Positions 12,581 to 21,475 are shown, counted from the first letter of the stretch. The stretch: DNA of 64,000 nt from an uncultured Gammaproteobacteria bacterium (GCA_913061515.1 CAJXSF010000003.1:54912-118911), one strand, 5' to 3'. Notes: a model not told the origin generated them from the letters alone. Translations and numbers: made by a program.

Positions 12581-12594
12581 AATCTCTAACGCGA

Positions 12595-13260
12595 TTACTC
12601 GTCGCCAGAGAACGCCGTGAGCAAGTGAATCAAGCTCATGAACAAGTTGTAGATTGATACAAACAAAGTGATCGTGGCGAGGATGTAGTTTTGCTCGCCG
12701 CCATTCACAATTTCGCCAGTCTGATAAAGAATGATCGCGCTAGCAAAAAGCATGAAGCCAACTGAGATGGCTAGTTGCAGTGCTGGGATCTGCACGAAAA
12801 TCCCTAGAACCATCGCCGCAATAAGGACAAAACAGCCCGCAGTGATGAAGCCACTTAGGAAAGAGAAATCCTTGCGCGACACCAAGGCATACCCGGACAA
12901 GCCGAAGAAGATAAAGGCGGTGCCGCCAAGCGCCGTAGTCACGATCTGGCTACCGCCCGAGGTGGACATAAGCATGCCAATAAGAGGCCCTGTGCCATAG
13001 CCTATAAAACCGGCAAAGGCGAAGATTGTCACCAAACCCCATGCGCTACGTGCAAGAGCTTGTGTGGCAAACAAAAGGCCGTAAAGCCCGATAATGTAGA
13101 CCCACATATTCATTGGGGCAGCATTTGTGCTTACTGCAGCCATGACAGCACTAAAGCCTAGCGTCATGCTTAGCAGTAAATAGGTGTTCTTCAATACTTT
13201 ATTAACAGCAACAACCGATCCACGGGTTTGTGAAGCGTTTAGAACATCTATCTGACTCAT
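12595..13260 (-). CDS. yccA: Bax inhibitor-1/YccA family membrane protein
   Basis: 221-residue inner-membrane protein with about seven hydrophobic segments, matching the BI-1/YccA (UPF0005) family; E. coli YccA modulates FtsH-mediated turnover of membrane proteins. Visible: NTYLLLSMTLGFSAVMA, GTGPLIGMLMS, GTAFIFFGLSGYALVSRKDFSFL and the C-terminal TLFVSIYNLFMSLIHLL. In E. coli yccA is next to tusE; here it precedes the whole tusDCBE set, which supports the name. Whether it acts on FtsH here is inference. Confidence 0.9.
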   Translation of the reverse strand: MSQIDVLNASQTRGSVVAVNKVLKNTYLLLSMTLGFSAVMAAVSTNAAPMNMWVYIIGLYGLLFATQALARSAWGLVTIFAFAGFIGYGTGPLIGMLMSTSGGSQIVTTALGGTAFIFFGLSGYALVSRKDFSFLSGFITAGCFVLIAAMVLGIFVQIPALQLAISVGFMLFASAIILYQTGEIVNGGEQNYILATITLFVSIYNLFMSLIHLLTAFSGDE

Positions 13261-13319
13261 ATTTATCTCCGTAGTAATACTGTGCAGACTATAGACCGCC
13301 TGAAATGCCCTTGTGTTTC

Positions 13320-13343
13320 ACTTATAGGCATCTAATGCCTATT
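13320..13343 (+). other. Small stem-loop (possible terminator)
   Basis: A perfect 7-bp stem, TAGGCAT and ATGCCTA around a CTA loop, is followed by TTTT on the plus strand. It lies between yccA and tRNA-Ser. No plus-strand gene precedes it, so its role is unclear. Confidence 0.3.
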
Positions 13344-13466
13344 TTGGGGCTTATCGTAATAATTTCAATAGCAAAGCGACCTTTATGCATTGGGGCTGAT
13401 TGTAACCTGCGCGCAAATGAAAGTAACCTATTCCCAAAAGAAGTCATAATTGGTGTGAATATCTGG

Positions 13467-13494
13467 TTGACTGAAAATGATTTTCCAGTAAGAT
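13467..13494 (+). promoter_or_regulatory. Sigma70-type promoter of tRNA-Ser
   Basis: -35 TTGACT (13467-13472) and -10 TAAGAT (13489-13494), spaced 16 bases, 13 bases ahead of the tRNA 5' end. A GC-rich discriminator (CGCCCC) follows the -10, as in stringently controlled stable-RNA promoters. Assignment is by pattern only. Confidence 0.65.
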
Positions 13495-13507
13495 TACGCC
13501 CCGTTGC

Positions 13508-13597
13508 GGAGGGATGGCAGAGCGGTTGAATGCACTGGTCTTGAAAACCAGCGAGGATGAAAGTCCTCCGAGAGTTCGAATCTCTCTCCCTCCGCCA
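13508..13597 (+). tRNA. serT: tRNA-Ser (UGA anticodon)
   Basis: 90 bases including encoded CCA. The acceptor stem GGAGGGA (13508-13514) pairs perfectly with TCCCTCC near the 3' end. The anticodon arm is CTGGT/CTTGAAA/ACCAG, giving anticodon TGA. A long variable arm typical of serine tRNA follows, then the T arm with GTTCGAATC. A promoter is seen immediately upstream. Confidence 0.97.
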
Positions 13598-13658
13598 CTC
13601 TTTCAAGCAAAACTCCCCCTGATGCCCAAACTATTCTCCAACGAAAGCTTTACCGTTC
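13594..13658 (+). repeat. tRNA-flanking direct repeat, copy 1
   Basis: 65-base unit beginning at the terminal GCCA of tRNA-Ser. Copy 2 is at 13779-13843, 185 bases downstream. By eye 62 of 65 positions agree. It marks a duplication of the tRNA 3' flank. Confidence 0.9.
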
Positions 13659-13659
13659 A

Positions 13660-13766
13660 TGGCGGGAGAGAGATCGAACGTTAGAGTTCGACCGAATGCA
13701 AAGCATTCGGCACCAAGCACGCAGTGCTCAGCCCGAAGGGTTGAAACAGCCAAAAGCTGTTTTAAG
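13660..13766 (+). repeat. Hairpin cassette with inverted tRNA-Ser 3'-end remnant
   Basis: 13660-13679 is a gapped inverted copy of the tRNA-Ser 3' end (TGGCGG...GAGAGAGAT-CGAAC). Four short hairpins follow in series: 13692-13710 (8-bp perfect stem, AAA loop), 13716-13728 (5-bp stem, GCA loop), 13729-13743 (6-bp stem with one G-T pair, GAA loop) and 13744-13762 (7-bp stem, CAAAA loop). No coding potential seen. It may be a mobile or REP-like tRNA-associated element. Confidence 0.6.
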
Positions 13767-13778
13767 TAATCTCCTTGG

Positions 13779-13843
13779 GCCACTCTTTCAAGCAAAACTC
13801 CCCCTGATGCCCAAACTACTCTCCAACGAAAGCCTCACCGTTC
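13779..13843 (+). repeat. tRNA-flanking direct repeat, copy 2
   Basis: Second copy of the 65-base unit, with three mismatches to 13594-13658. It is preceded by AATCTCCTTGGGCCA, which resembles the tRNA-Ser 3' terminus, as if a decayed second tRNA tail had been duplicated with its flank. Confidence 0.88.
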
Positions 13844-13987
13844 CTTCAGAATCACGTTAACATGACAAAAATGGCGTATAAAATCAGTTAAGCGGTTTTA
13901 TAAGACAATTATTGCTTGTTGACTTATTGAGCGCTAACTACCAATATCTGTCTCTTAATGGCTGAAATACCACTTAAAGAGTCAAAT

Positions 13988-14353
13988 ATGGCTAATAAAA
14001 TTGATTTTAAAATAGCGACCCCTGAGCAAATCATTAAATCGATGGGGGAAACTCTGGCGCAAATCCGACTTTCGCGAAACATCACTCAAGATGAATTAGC
14101 CGCGAATGCCGGTATTTCTCCACGCACCCTAAGCAGGTTAGAGACTGGCGAAAAAGCCTCGATGGATACATTCGTGCGCCTAATGCAGGCCTTAGGGTTA
14201 CAAGAGCATTTGGCCACTTTATTACCAGACCCAGGTATTCAACCCGTGCAATTGCTTGAGGGTAAAGGGCTTGAGCGCAAGCGTGTGCGATCGCGCACTG
14301 CAAGTAATGATAAGAAAAAGACATGGCACTGGGATGATGGGACGACGCCATGA
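13988..14353 (+). CDS. hipB: HipB-type antitoxin (XRE/Cro helix-turn-helix)
   Basis: DNA-binding antitoxin and autorepressor paired with the HipA kinase that follows. 121 residues from ATG 13988; an in-frame ATG at 13958 is possible, but AAAGAG lies correctly ahead of 13988. The HTH spans about residues 20-75, with LAQIRLSRNITQDELAANAG and ISPRTLSRLETG as the recognition region. The C-terminal tail is basic and disordered (GLERKRVRSRTASNDKKK). The stop overlaps the hipA start (ATGA), so translation is coupled. Operators are expected upstream but no clear palindrome was found. Confidence 0.88.
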   Translation: MANKIDFKIATPEQIIKSMGETLAQIRLSRNITQDELAANAGISPRTLSRLETGEKASMDTFVRLMQALGLQEHLATLLPDPGIQPVQLLEGKGLERKRVRSRTASNDKKKTWHWDDGTTP

Positions 14354-15654
14354 CCATAGCGAGGGTTAACCTATGGGGGCGTCAAATCGGGGCGGTGTAT
14401 TGGGACTCCGACCGAGAGCTAGGTGTTTTCCAATACACCGATGATTTTGCCGACTCTGGCATTAAAATTTCGCCGATCACTATGCCTCCCAGTAATGTGC
14501 CGTATTCATTCCCAGCAATTGCTGAGTCCTTTAAAGGCTTACCAGGTTTACTAGCAGACTGTTTACCTGACAAATTTGGGCATCGGGTGATCGATGCGTG
14601 GCTAGCGACGCAAGGGCGTTTGCCTGGCAGTATGAATCCAGTCGAGCGCTTGTGCTATATCGGCCAGCGTGCAATGGGCGCCTTGGAGTTTGAACCTACT
14701 TCAGGGGTTAGCAAAGCAGTTGACCGATCGGTAGATATAGCGGCATTAACCACCTTAGCAAATAAAGTGCTTTCGCAGCGCGGGGAGCTAGCCGGCCAAT
14801 TGGGCAATAAGCAAGACGCCCATGCCTTGCAAGATATTTTGCGTGTGGGCACCTCTGCTGGCGGGGCAAGAGCAAAAGCATTATTAGCTTGGAACCCCAA
14901 CACAGGGGAGTTTCGGTCTGGACAGCTGGATTGCGAAGATGGGTTTGAGCAGTGGTTGCTAAAATTTGACGGGGTGGGTAATAACAGTGATAAAGAGCTA
15001 GCTGACCCGCAAGGCTATGGCCGAATTGAATATGCCTATCACTTGATGGCCAAGGATGCCGGCATAGAAATGACTCCTTGTCGTCTTCACCACGAAGGCG
15101 GGCGGAGTCATTTTATGACTCAACGTTTTGAACGAACGAAGTCTGGTAAAAAATTGCATATGCAATCCCTCGCAGCGCTTTGCCATTACGATTACAACGA
15201 TCCTGCAAGCTATAGTTATGAGCAAGCGATGTTAACGATTCGCCAAATTAGTGTGCAAGTCGCGAAAGACTGCCAGCAACAATTTGCTCGAGCCGTGTTC
15301 AATGTGGTGGCTCGTAATCAAGATGACCATGTTAAAAACATTGCCTTTTTGATGAATCCAAAGGGTGAGTGGGTTCTTTCGCCGGCATTTGATGTTGTTT
15401 ATGCTTGGAATCCCAATGGTGCCTATACCGGCGCTCATCAAATGAGTATTAATGGTAAGCGTGATAAGTTCGTTCTGGAGGACTTGCTGATATTGGCAGC
15501 CGCTGCTGGGATCAAAGCAGCAAAAGCCAAGCAGATAATTAAACGGGTGATTAATAGTGTCGCACTTTGGCCTGATTTTGCAGAACAAGCCGGAGTTGAG
15601 TATGAGCATAATGAGCTAATTACTAAAGCACATAGGCTGCACCTACTCATATAA
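14350..15654 (+). CDS. hipA: HipA-family serine/threonine kinase toxin
   Basis: Type II toxin kinase; E. coli HipA phosphorylates glutamyl-tRNA synthetase and triggers persistence, though the target here is unknown. 434 residues. The N-terminal subdomain (~1-120) includes GLPGLLADCLPDKFGHRVID. The P-loop-like segment is VGTSAGGARAKAL. The catalytic loop NQDDHVKN is at about 323-330, and the metal-binding SPAFDVVYAWNP has Asp348. These residues are intact, so the protein is probably active. It overlaps hipB by four bases. It lies between the tRNA-Ser repeat region and a pseudogene, an accessory setting. Confidence 0.92.
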   Translation: MTIARVNLWGRQIGAVYWDSDRELGVFQYTDDFADSGIKISPITMPPSNVPYSFPAIAESFKGLPGLLADCLPDKFGHRVIDAWLATQGRLPGSMNPVERLCYIGQRAMGALEFEPTSGVSKAVDRSVDIAALTTLANKVLSQRGELAGQLGNKQDAHALQDILRVGTSAGGARAKALLAWNPNTGEFRSGQLDCEDGFEQWLLKFDGVGNNSDKELADPQGYGRIEYAYHLMAKDAGIEMTPCRLHHEGGRSHFMTQRFERTKSGKKLHMQSLAALCHYDYNDPASYSYEQAMLTIRQISVQVAKDCQQQFARAVFNVVARNQDDHVKNIAFLMNPKGEWVLSPAFDVVYAWNPNGAYTGAHQMSINGKRDKFVLEDLLILAAAAGIKAAKAKQIIKRVINSVALWPDFAEQAGVEYEHNELITKAHRLHLLI

Positions 15655-15886
15655 TTTCAACACGCTCTTTTAACAAGTTATTAATAATCCCATCCTAGCC
15701 AATCTTAAAATTCTCAGCTGCTAGGTTTGCTTCATCCTTTGGAAATGAGCCCAGGCCTGTATGGCTAAATCGTAGTTGCGTCGCGCTGTTTTTGCCCGCT
15801 TAGCCCCCCGTAAATTTGAAGCTCTACCCGATAGCCGGGACAAATTCAGAGAGATTGAAATACCACTTCGCTATCTCATGCTTATA
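15647..15886 (-). pseudogene. Decayed SRPBCC/AHSA1-family gene remnant
   Basis: No intact gene lies in 15655-16021, but the minus strand reads KWYFNLSEFVPAIG, stop, SFKFTGG, stop, then ATQLRFSHTGL, SFPKDEANLAAENFKIG, stop, DGIINNLLKERVEII and a terminal stop. These blocks are in the order and spacing style of SRPBCC (activator of Hsp90 ATPase-like) proteins, where a Trp normally follows FxxG (here TAG). Three in-frame stops interrupt the fragment. The middle of the domain, perhaps 40 residues, and the N-terminus are missing. Its end overlaps the 3' end of hipA. 15887-16021 holds nothing else recognisable beyond the promoter for the next gene. Confidence 0.72.
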
Positions 15887-16021
15887 CGATGGAATGCCTC
15901 TTAGGTAAGCGCAAGTATACTTCTGCTTTCAATGCGACAGCGTTATAGTGCTGTCAAGCTATGGTGTCATAAAGGTGCCATGGACTTCCCTTATCATTAC
16001 TATGCCTAATCGGAGTCTCAA

Positions 16022-16591
16022 ATGAGTTTGATCAAAAAATCCCTAAGTGCGGTTGCCCTATGCGTAGCGTTTACAGGCCAGATGAGCATGGCCGCTGAAA
16101 TGGAAGACACCATCACGGTGAGTAGTACGGCTTTTGCAAACCACGACATGGTGCCCTTGGCAAACTCTGCCTATGGTGACAATGTCTCGCCACAGCTTTC
16201 GTGGAGCAACTTGCCTGCGGGTACTGTGCAACTTGCCTTGGTAATGGACGACCCTGTTGTGCCAATGCCCCAGCCTTTTGTGCATTGGGTGGCCTATAAT
16301 ATTCCAGCTGAAGCTAGCGAGATCCCTGGGGCGTTAACGAAAGAACCAGTTGTGACGGGGGTTGCAGGCTTGGAAGGTATGATCAATGGCTTGAACGGCA
16401 TTAGACAACCAGGCTATTTTGGTCCACGTCCTCCCGTGGATGGCAAATTGCATGCTTACCATTTCCGCGTGTATGCACTGGATGCAGCACTGAATTTACC
16501 AGAAGGGCTCAATAAAGAGTCGTTGCTTGAAGCTATCGATGGCCATATCCTTGGAACAGGGATGCTCATGGGGCATTACGAGCAAAAATAA
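16022..16591 (+). CDS. YbhB/YbcL-type PEBP-like secreted protein
   Basis: 189 residues: a signal peptide (cleavage near MSMAA|EM), then a phosphatidylethanolamine-binding/Raf-kinase-inhibitor-like fold. Motifs visible: NVSPQLSWSNLPAGTVQLALVMDDPV (the DPD-like ligand motif), FVHWVAYNIP, YFGPRPPVDGKLHAYHFRVYALD, and the closing GHILGTGMLMGHYEQ. YbhB/YbcL-type proteins have no settled substrate. It is probably periplasmic, and the hydrolase that follows 18 bases later is also exported, so the two may be co-transcribed. Confidence 0.9.
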   Translation: MSLIKKSLSAVALCVAFTGQMSMAAEMEDTITVSSTAFANHDMVPLANSAYGDNVSPQLSWSNLPAGTVQLALVMDDPVVPMPQPFVHWVAYNIPAEASEIPGALTKEPVVTGVAGLEGMINGLNGIRQPGYFGPRPPVDGKLHAYHFRVYALDAALNLPEGLNKESLLEAIDGHILGTGMLMGHYEQK

Positions 16592-16609
16592 ACCAAAAGA
16601 GTGTGGGAT

Positions 16610-17908
16610 ATGAAACTTCTGAATACGGTTTTAATCATAATGAGTGTATCGACTAGTGCCTTTGCACAAACTAATCGAATCGACATCATCCGTCATGACG
16701 CCCCTGAGCTTGCTCATTTTGGCAGTTTTGACATCGGTGTTAGAACCTTAGAGCTTGTAGATAGCGAACGAGTGGATGTGGTGAATTCGGTCGCCGGTGA
16801 GGTCACCAATTATTATGATCGTCCATTGACTGTTGAAGTTTGGTATCCCGCTGCTTTGGCAACAGGTCAAAGCCCTGGCGGGCAGTACACAGCCGAAACC
16901 CGTAACCTCGATGTCACCGCAACGTTGCATGGGCGTGCTGTGCGTGATGCCGAACCGAATAATTCGGCCTCCTACCCATTAGTGGTGATCTCACACGGCT
17001 ATCCAGGCAATCGTTTTCTGATGAGTCATCTAGGGGAAAACCTTGCAAGCAAAGGCTATGTCGTGGCCTCCATAGATCACACAGACAGTACGTATCAATA
17101 TCAAACGCCTATCGCCAGTACGCTGTACAACCGCCCGATCGACCAACGTTTCGTCATAGAAACAATGGCTCAGCTCAATAATGATAGTAATAGTTTCTTA
17201 CAAAACCTTGTTGATGTTGAGAATACTGGTTTGATCGGCTTCTCTATGGGCGGTTATGGTTTGCTCAACAATATTGGCGCGGGTATTAACCCGGCGATGG
17301 TCGATTCGGCGATATCACCACCCAATGAATTATTGGAAGACCATACAACACGTAATCGTCGTTATGCGCGTAACCTTGATTCACGCATTAAGGCAGCGGT
17401 GGCCATCGCCCCTTGGGGAATGAACTCCAATTTCTTTACCGCCGATACTTTAAATGGTGTCAAGACGCCCACCTTGTTCGTGGCAGGGAGTGTCGACGTG
17501 ACAGCAGGGTATGAAAATGGGACGCGAGCGATCTTTGATAATACAGTCAACGCCGATCGTTATTTGCTGACATTTATCAATGGCGGTCATAGTGTTGCGG
17601 CGCCTATACCAATGCCTGTTGAAATTCTTGAAGACCCTGAGCGCAAAGGGGCAGGGCATTATAGCGACGCGGTGTGGGACAGCACGCGCAGCAATAATGT
17701 GCTCGATCACTTTGCGACAGCCTTTATGGACCTGCATTTGAAAGGCGATAGTGCAAAACAAGAGTATCTCGATCTAATTCCGAACGGCAATGACGGCGTG
17801 TATTCAATGCAAGATGGTGAGCCACGTTCCCAACATACCTATTGGAAAGGGTTCACTAGAGGCTCTGCAGTCGGCATGCAATTTGAGCATAAAACTGCTG
17901 GCGAATGA
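16610..17908 (+). CDS. Exported alpha/beta hydrolase (dienelactone/PAF-acetylhydrolase-like)
   Basis: 432 residues from ATG 16610; an in-frame GTG at 16601 lacks a signal peptide so close to its N-terminus. The signal peptide ends near STSAFAQ. Alpha/beta-hydrolase features: VVISHGYPGNRFLMSHLGENLASKGY (oxyanion region), the nucleophile elbow GFSMGG, and a late INGGHSVAAP carrying the likely catalytic His. The order resembles the predicted dienelactone hydrolase and platelet-activating-factor acetylhydrolase groups, so an esterase is likely and the substrate unknown. It is convergent with glyA, with one base between stops. Confidence 0.85.
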   Translation: MKLLNTVLIIMSVSTSAFAQTNRIDIIRHDAPELAHFGSFDIGVRTLELVDSERVDVVNSVAGEVTNYYDRPLTVEVWYPAALATGQSPGGQYTAETRNLDVTATLHGRAVRDAEPNNSASYPLVVISHGYPGNRFLMSHLGENLASKGYVVASIDHTDSTYQYQTPIASTLYNRPIDQRFVIETMAQLNNDSNSFLQNLVDVENTGLIGFSMGGYGLLNNIGAGINPAMVDSAISPPNELLEDHTTRNRRYARNLDSRIKAAVAIAPWGMNSNFFTADTLNGVKTPTLFVAGSVDVTAGYENGTRAIFDNTVNADRYLLTFINGGHSVAAPIPMPVEILEDPERKGAGHYSDAVWDSTRSNNVLDHFATAFMDLHLKGDSAKQEYLDLIPNGNDGVYSMQDGEPRSQHTYWKGFTRGSAVGMQFEHKTAGE

Positions 17909-17909
17909 T

Positions 17910-19163
17910 CTAGCCATACACCGGAAACTCGTTGCACAGTGTTGCAATACGATCACGCACCTGTGCAATAAGCGTTTCATTATTGATATCTGCTAAAATT
18001 TCGCAGATCCACTCACTTAATTTTATGACGTCGGCCTCTTGCATTCCTCGTGTGGTGACCGCTGGTGTGCCAATACGTAGACCACTCGTGACAAAAGGTG
18101 GGCGCGGGTCATTGGGTACCGCATTCTTATTGACTGTAATACATGCTCGGCCCAGCGCCGCATCTGCCTCTTTACCCGTAATCTCCTGTTTAACTAGGCT
18201 CAGTAAGAATAGATGATTGTCGGTTCCGCCTGAAACTACCTCAAAGCCATTATTGATAAACGTAGTAGCCATTGCTTGGGCATTCTTTATCACTTGCATT
18301 TGATATTGCTTAAACTCATCCGACATCGCTTCTTTAAAACACACCGCTTTGGCTGCGATGACATGCATTAAAGGGCCACCTTGGCTTTCAGGAAAAACGG
18401 CAAAGTTTAACTTTTTCTCTAAATCTGGGTTGGCGCGGGCGAGAATAAGTCCGCCACGGGGCCCACGTAGAGTTTTATGGGTAGTTGAGGTGGTAATGTC
18501 TGCAATATTAACTGGGCTGGGGTAAACTCCAGCGGCAACTAGCCCTGCAACGTGTGCCATATCAACGACAAACCAAGCGCCAACTTCATCAGCTATTTCA
18601 CGAAAACGTTGCCAGTCGACAATTTTAGAATAGGCGGAGAAACCGGCAACAATCACTTTCGGCTTGTGTTCTTTTGCCAAAGATTCGACTTGCTCGTAAT
18701 CTATTTCACCTGTGGTTTCATTTAATCCATATTGCACGGAATTATAAATTCTTCCTGAAAAACTGACAGATGCCCCATGGGTAAGATGACCTCCGTGGGC
18801 TAGGCTCATTCCCAATATTGTCTCGCCGGGTTTCATCAATGCCATAAAAACGGCAGCATTAGCCTGAGAGCCAGAGTGAGGTTGAACATTGGCATAATCT
18901 GCTGCGAACAACTCTTTAGCGCGATCTATGGCTAACTGCTCTACATTATCGACAAATTCACAACCGCCGTAATATCGTTTACCTGGGTAACCTTCAGCAT
19001 ACTTATTTGTTAATGAAGACCCTTGGGCTGCCATAACTAGAGGGCTTGTGTAATTCTCTGAAGCGATCAATTCAATATGGGCTTCCTGACGCTGTGTTTC
19101 AAGTTCAATGTTTTCGTAAAGCGCTTTGTCAAATTCTGCCAAACTGAGATCTTTGCTAAACAT
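17910..19163 (-). CDS. glyA: Serine hydroxymethyltransferase
   Basis: PLP enzyme interconverting serine and glycine with tetrahydrofolate/methylene-THF. 417 residues, normal length. PLP Lys230 lies in [15 protein letters not shown], matching E. coli Lys229. Other motifs: [44 protein letters not shown] and [15 protein letters not shown]. It stands alone on the minus strand. With gcvTHP, sdaA and the AgcS symporter elsewhere in this block it completes a glycine-to-serine-to-pyruvate route. This is the first gene of the lower-GC block, so it may be a second copy besides a housekeeping glyA; that cannot be decided here. Confidence 0.97.
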   Translation of the reverse strand: MFSKDLSLAEFDKALYENIELETQRQEAHIELIASENYTSPLVMAAQGSSLTNKYAEGYPGKRYYGGCEFVDNVEQLAIDRAKELFAADYANVQPHSGSQANAAVFMALMKPGETILGMSLAHGGHLTHGASVSFSGRIYNSVQYGLNETTGEIDYEQVESLAKEHKPKVIVAGFSAYSKIVDWQRFREIADEVGAWFVVDMAHVAGLVAAGVYPSPVNIADITTSTTHKTLRGPRGGLILARANPDLEKKLNFAVFPESQGGPLMHVIAAKAVCFKEAMSDEFKQYQMQVIKNAQAMATTFINNGFEVVSGGTDNHLFLLSLVKQEITGKEADAALGRACITVNKNAVPNDPRPPFVTSGLRIGTPAVTTRGMQEADVIKLSEWICEILADINNETLIAQVRDRIATLCNEFPVYG

Positions 19164-19689
19164 AAAACACTCCGTGAACTTCTAGCTTTTAGGAAAGAAT
19201 CATCATCCTCAAAAGAAATATTGCTGTCAACATTCATATATTGCTGGCAGAAATGATTACAAGAAAAACCTGAGCGGCCAATTTTGGTGCATCAATTGAA
19301 AGCGGGTGAGATTTTTCTATATAGACAAATTTTTGCGCTTTTAATGTGCGTTAAAGCCTAGACATGTTCAATGTTGGAACAATTCCCTATGTGAACATTT
19401 ATCGGATTTTGTCATTTTTTATAGGAATTATGAATAGCTGTTTTTCTTGTAACTAGAGAAAATATCATAAAGTATTCATAAGCTTGTATTCGATAAGCCA
19501 CCGTAAAAACAATCCTATTTTTAGATCTCTTTTACTGTTCATTCTGTTTTGGTATGCAAAATGCAGCTGCAGATTTGTTTTGGTAGGTCAAATAAACAGG
19601 GCAAGGCATTGTTTGTTAAATTCAAATAAATTTGCATTCAAAGTATTGCAATCAGACATTCTAAAAGGCACATGTCTCAGGAGCAAAGC
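19164..19689. other. AT-rich divergent intergenic region
   Basis: 526 bases between glyA (minus) and the M20-type lipoprotein (plus). No MetR or PurR operator or glycine riboswitch architecture was recognised. A small inverted repeat TGTTC...GAACA lies near 19364-19381. AGGAG at 19679-19683 is the ribosome-binding site for the next gene. A 72-codon reading frame here has no protein-like features. Confidence 0.4.
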
Positions 19690-21378
19690 GTGGCTAGTAT
19701 AAAAAATATTGCAATTCGACCACTAACATTTCCTATTTTAGTTAGTTCTATCTTGGCACTTTCAGGCTGCGGTGACTCCACTTCGACTAGTGCGCCAGTG
19801 AGTGCAGCTTCAACGGCCACTAGCAACGTAGCAACGCCTGCAGCGACTGCTCCCGCTCTAGGGATTCGCCCTAATGGTGATGAAGAAGTCGCCATCGATA
19901 TGAGCCAGATTCATAGCCCAGAACTGCGAGAAATCTTTACCTATATCGATGATCATATCGACGAACACGTAATGAATTTACAGGAGTGGATTAGGCAACC
20001 TAGTGTGTCAAATACGGGCGAAGGCATCCAAGAATCAGCCTATATGGTAAAAGGTTTTTTTGATCAACTGGGATGTCAACAAACCAGTGTCAATGATGTT
20101 GGCATTACAGAGTGGGGACAACAAGGCAATCCTGTTGTATACGCCCACTGCGATGAAGGCGCTGAGAAGACTCTTGTCTTGTATTGGATGTATGACACTA
20201 TGCCCATAACTCAACCCGACCTTTGGAAATCTCCTCCTTTTGAGGCACGCCTTATCGAACAAGCACCTTACGCTAAAGTTTTATTAGGTCGCGGTGCCAG
20301 CAACTCCAAAGGTCCTCAGATGGTTCAATTAAATGCTTTGATGGCGATCAAAGCTGTTACTGGCAAACTTCCAGTGAATCTGATTTTTGTGGCAGAAGGC
20401 GACGAAGAGAGAATGTCGATTGGCTACCGAAAGTTTGTACGTGATAACCCTGAATTGTTTGCTGATGCAGATGCAATGTATCGCTTTGGGAGCCAAGGTG
20501 GCTTTGGGGGTGGTTCTGAAGGTAGCGTGTTTGTTGAGCTAATCACTAGTGGTGAGAGTTGGGGGCGCGGGCCGAATTACAGCAATATTCACGGTGGCAA
20601 TAAGCGCTCTGTTGATGCGCCAGCGTGGCGTCATATTAAAATGCTGACCACGCTAGTTGACGACACTGGTAATAGGGTCATGTTTGATGGTTTTTACGAC
20701 AACATCGAAGAGCTATCCGAACCAGAGCTAGAAAAACTGAAAGCGATGGCCGAGAACATTGATCTGGAAATTGCTGCACGCAATCTAGGGGTGGAAAGAT
20801 TTATTGCCGATGATCCTCTCGAGTATATCACCATGGCGCGTTACGGGCAGTCGATGAACCTCGATGGCATCTGGGGAGGCAATATGTTCGAGGGTGGGTC
20901 GGGTGCGATTCTACCGAACCGTATTGTCTCTAAACATAACTTCCGATATGTCCCGTACCAAAACGGGCTTGATATCGTTGATAAATTGCGTGTCCACTTG
21001 GACAAGCACGGTTTTGAAGACGTTGAAATTAACATTGTTGGTGATGTGCCTTGGGCAAAGATGACTTACGACAACGATATTGCTCAAGCAGCAATGGATA
21101 TGTTTGACGCCTTTGGCGTTGCGTATAACGATCCCGTTAAAGAGATGGAATCTATGCTGGGTGGGTATTGGCCAGCTTATCTCTTCGCTGGCGATGTAAT
21201 GGATATTCCTATTGTAAGCGGGCAAGTCGGGTCAGGTGGAAACGCTCACGCGGCAAATGAATATTTTGTGATAGAAGGTGCAGGCAAAACTTACGGCATG
21301 GCAAGTGGAGAAAAATCAGTTGCAACTGTGTTGTACAACTATGCTGGTTTGAATGAGCCAGAGGCCGCTTCCGATTAA
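19690..21378 (+). CDS. M20-type peptidase-like lipoprotein with altered metal ligands
   Basis: 562 residues from GTG 19690, which has AGGAG six bases ahead; ATG at 19672 is an alternative. Lipoprotein signal with lipobox LALSGC (Cys27). Residue +2 is Gly, so outer-membrane sorting by Lol is expected. The fold follows M20 peptidases (CN-dipeptidase group): WKSPPFEARL, GRGASNSKGP, EGDEERMS, a dimerisation insert, then GNAHAANEYFVIEG. By eye, usual ligands are replaced: the His of GHYD becomes Met in WMYD, and the bridging Asp of GASDDKG becomes Asn. The third-ligand Asp is also not seen. It is therefore either catalytically dead or of changed chemistry. First gene of a seven-gene run to 28334. 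Confidence 0.8.
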   Translation: MASIKNIAIRPLTFPILVSSILALSGCGDSTSTSAPVSAASTATSNVATPAATAPALGIRPNGDEEVAIDMSQIHSPELREIFTYIDDHIDEHVMNLQEWIRQPSVSNTGEGIQESAYMVKGFFDQLGCQQTSVNDVGITEWGQQGNPVVYAHCDEGAEKTLVLYWMYDTMPITQPDLWKSPPFEARLIEQAPYAKVLLGRGASNSKGPQMVQLNALMAIKAVTGKLPVNLIFVAEGDEERMSIGYRKFVRDNPELFADADAMYRFGSQGGFGGGSEGSVFVELITSGESWGRGPNYSNIHGGNKRSVDAPAWRHIKMLTTLVDDTGNRVMFDGFYDNIEELSEPELEKLKAMAENIDLEIAARNLGVERFIADDPLEYITMARYGQSMNLDGIWGGNMFEGGSGAILPNRIVSKHNFRYVPYQNGLDIVDKLRVHLDKHGFEDVEINIVGDVPWAKMTYDNDIAQAAMDMFDAFGVAYNDPVKEMESMLGGYWPAYLFAGDVMDIPIVSGQVGSGGNAHAANEYFVIEGAGKTYGMASGEKSVATVLYNYAGLNEPEAASD

Positions 21379-21475
21379 TGCGAGCAACTTCGTTTTACTG
21401 CTAGGGCTCCATTGCGCTTGTGGAGCCTAATCAGTTGAGAAAGTTACATTGATTTAGCAATTGATGAGGCCAACC

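Noticed and set aside
19484..19702. 72-codon frame in the glyA/M20 intergenic region
   Set aside because: No signature; it overlaps the M20 gene start and looks like chance.
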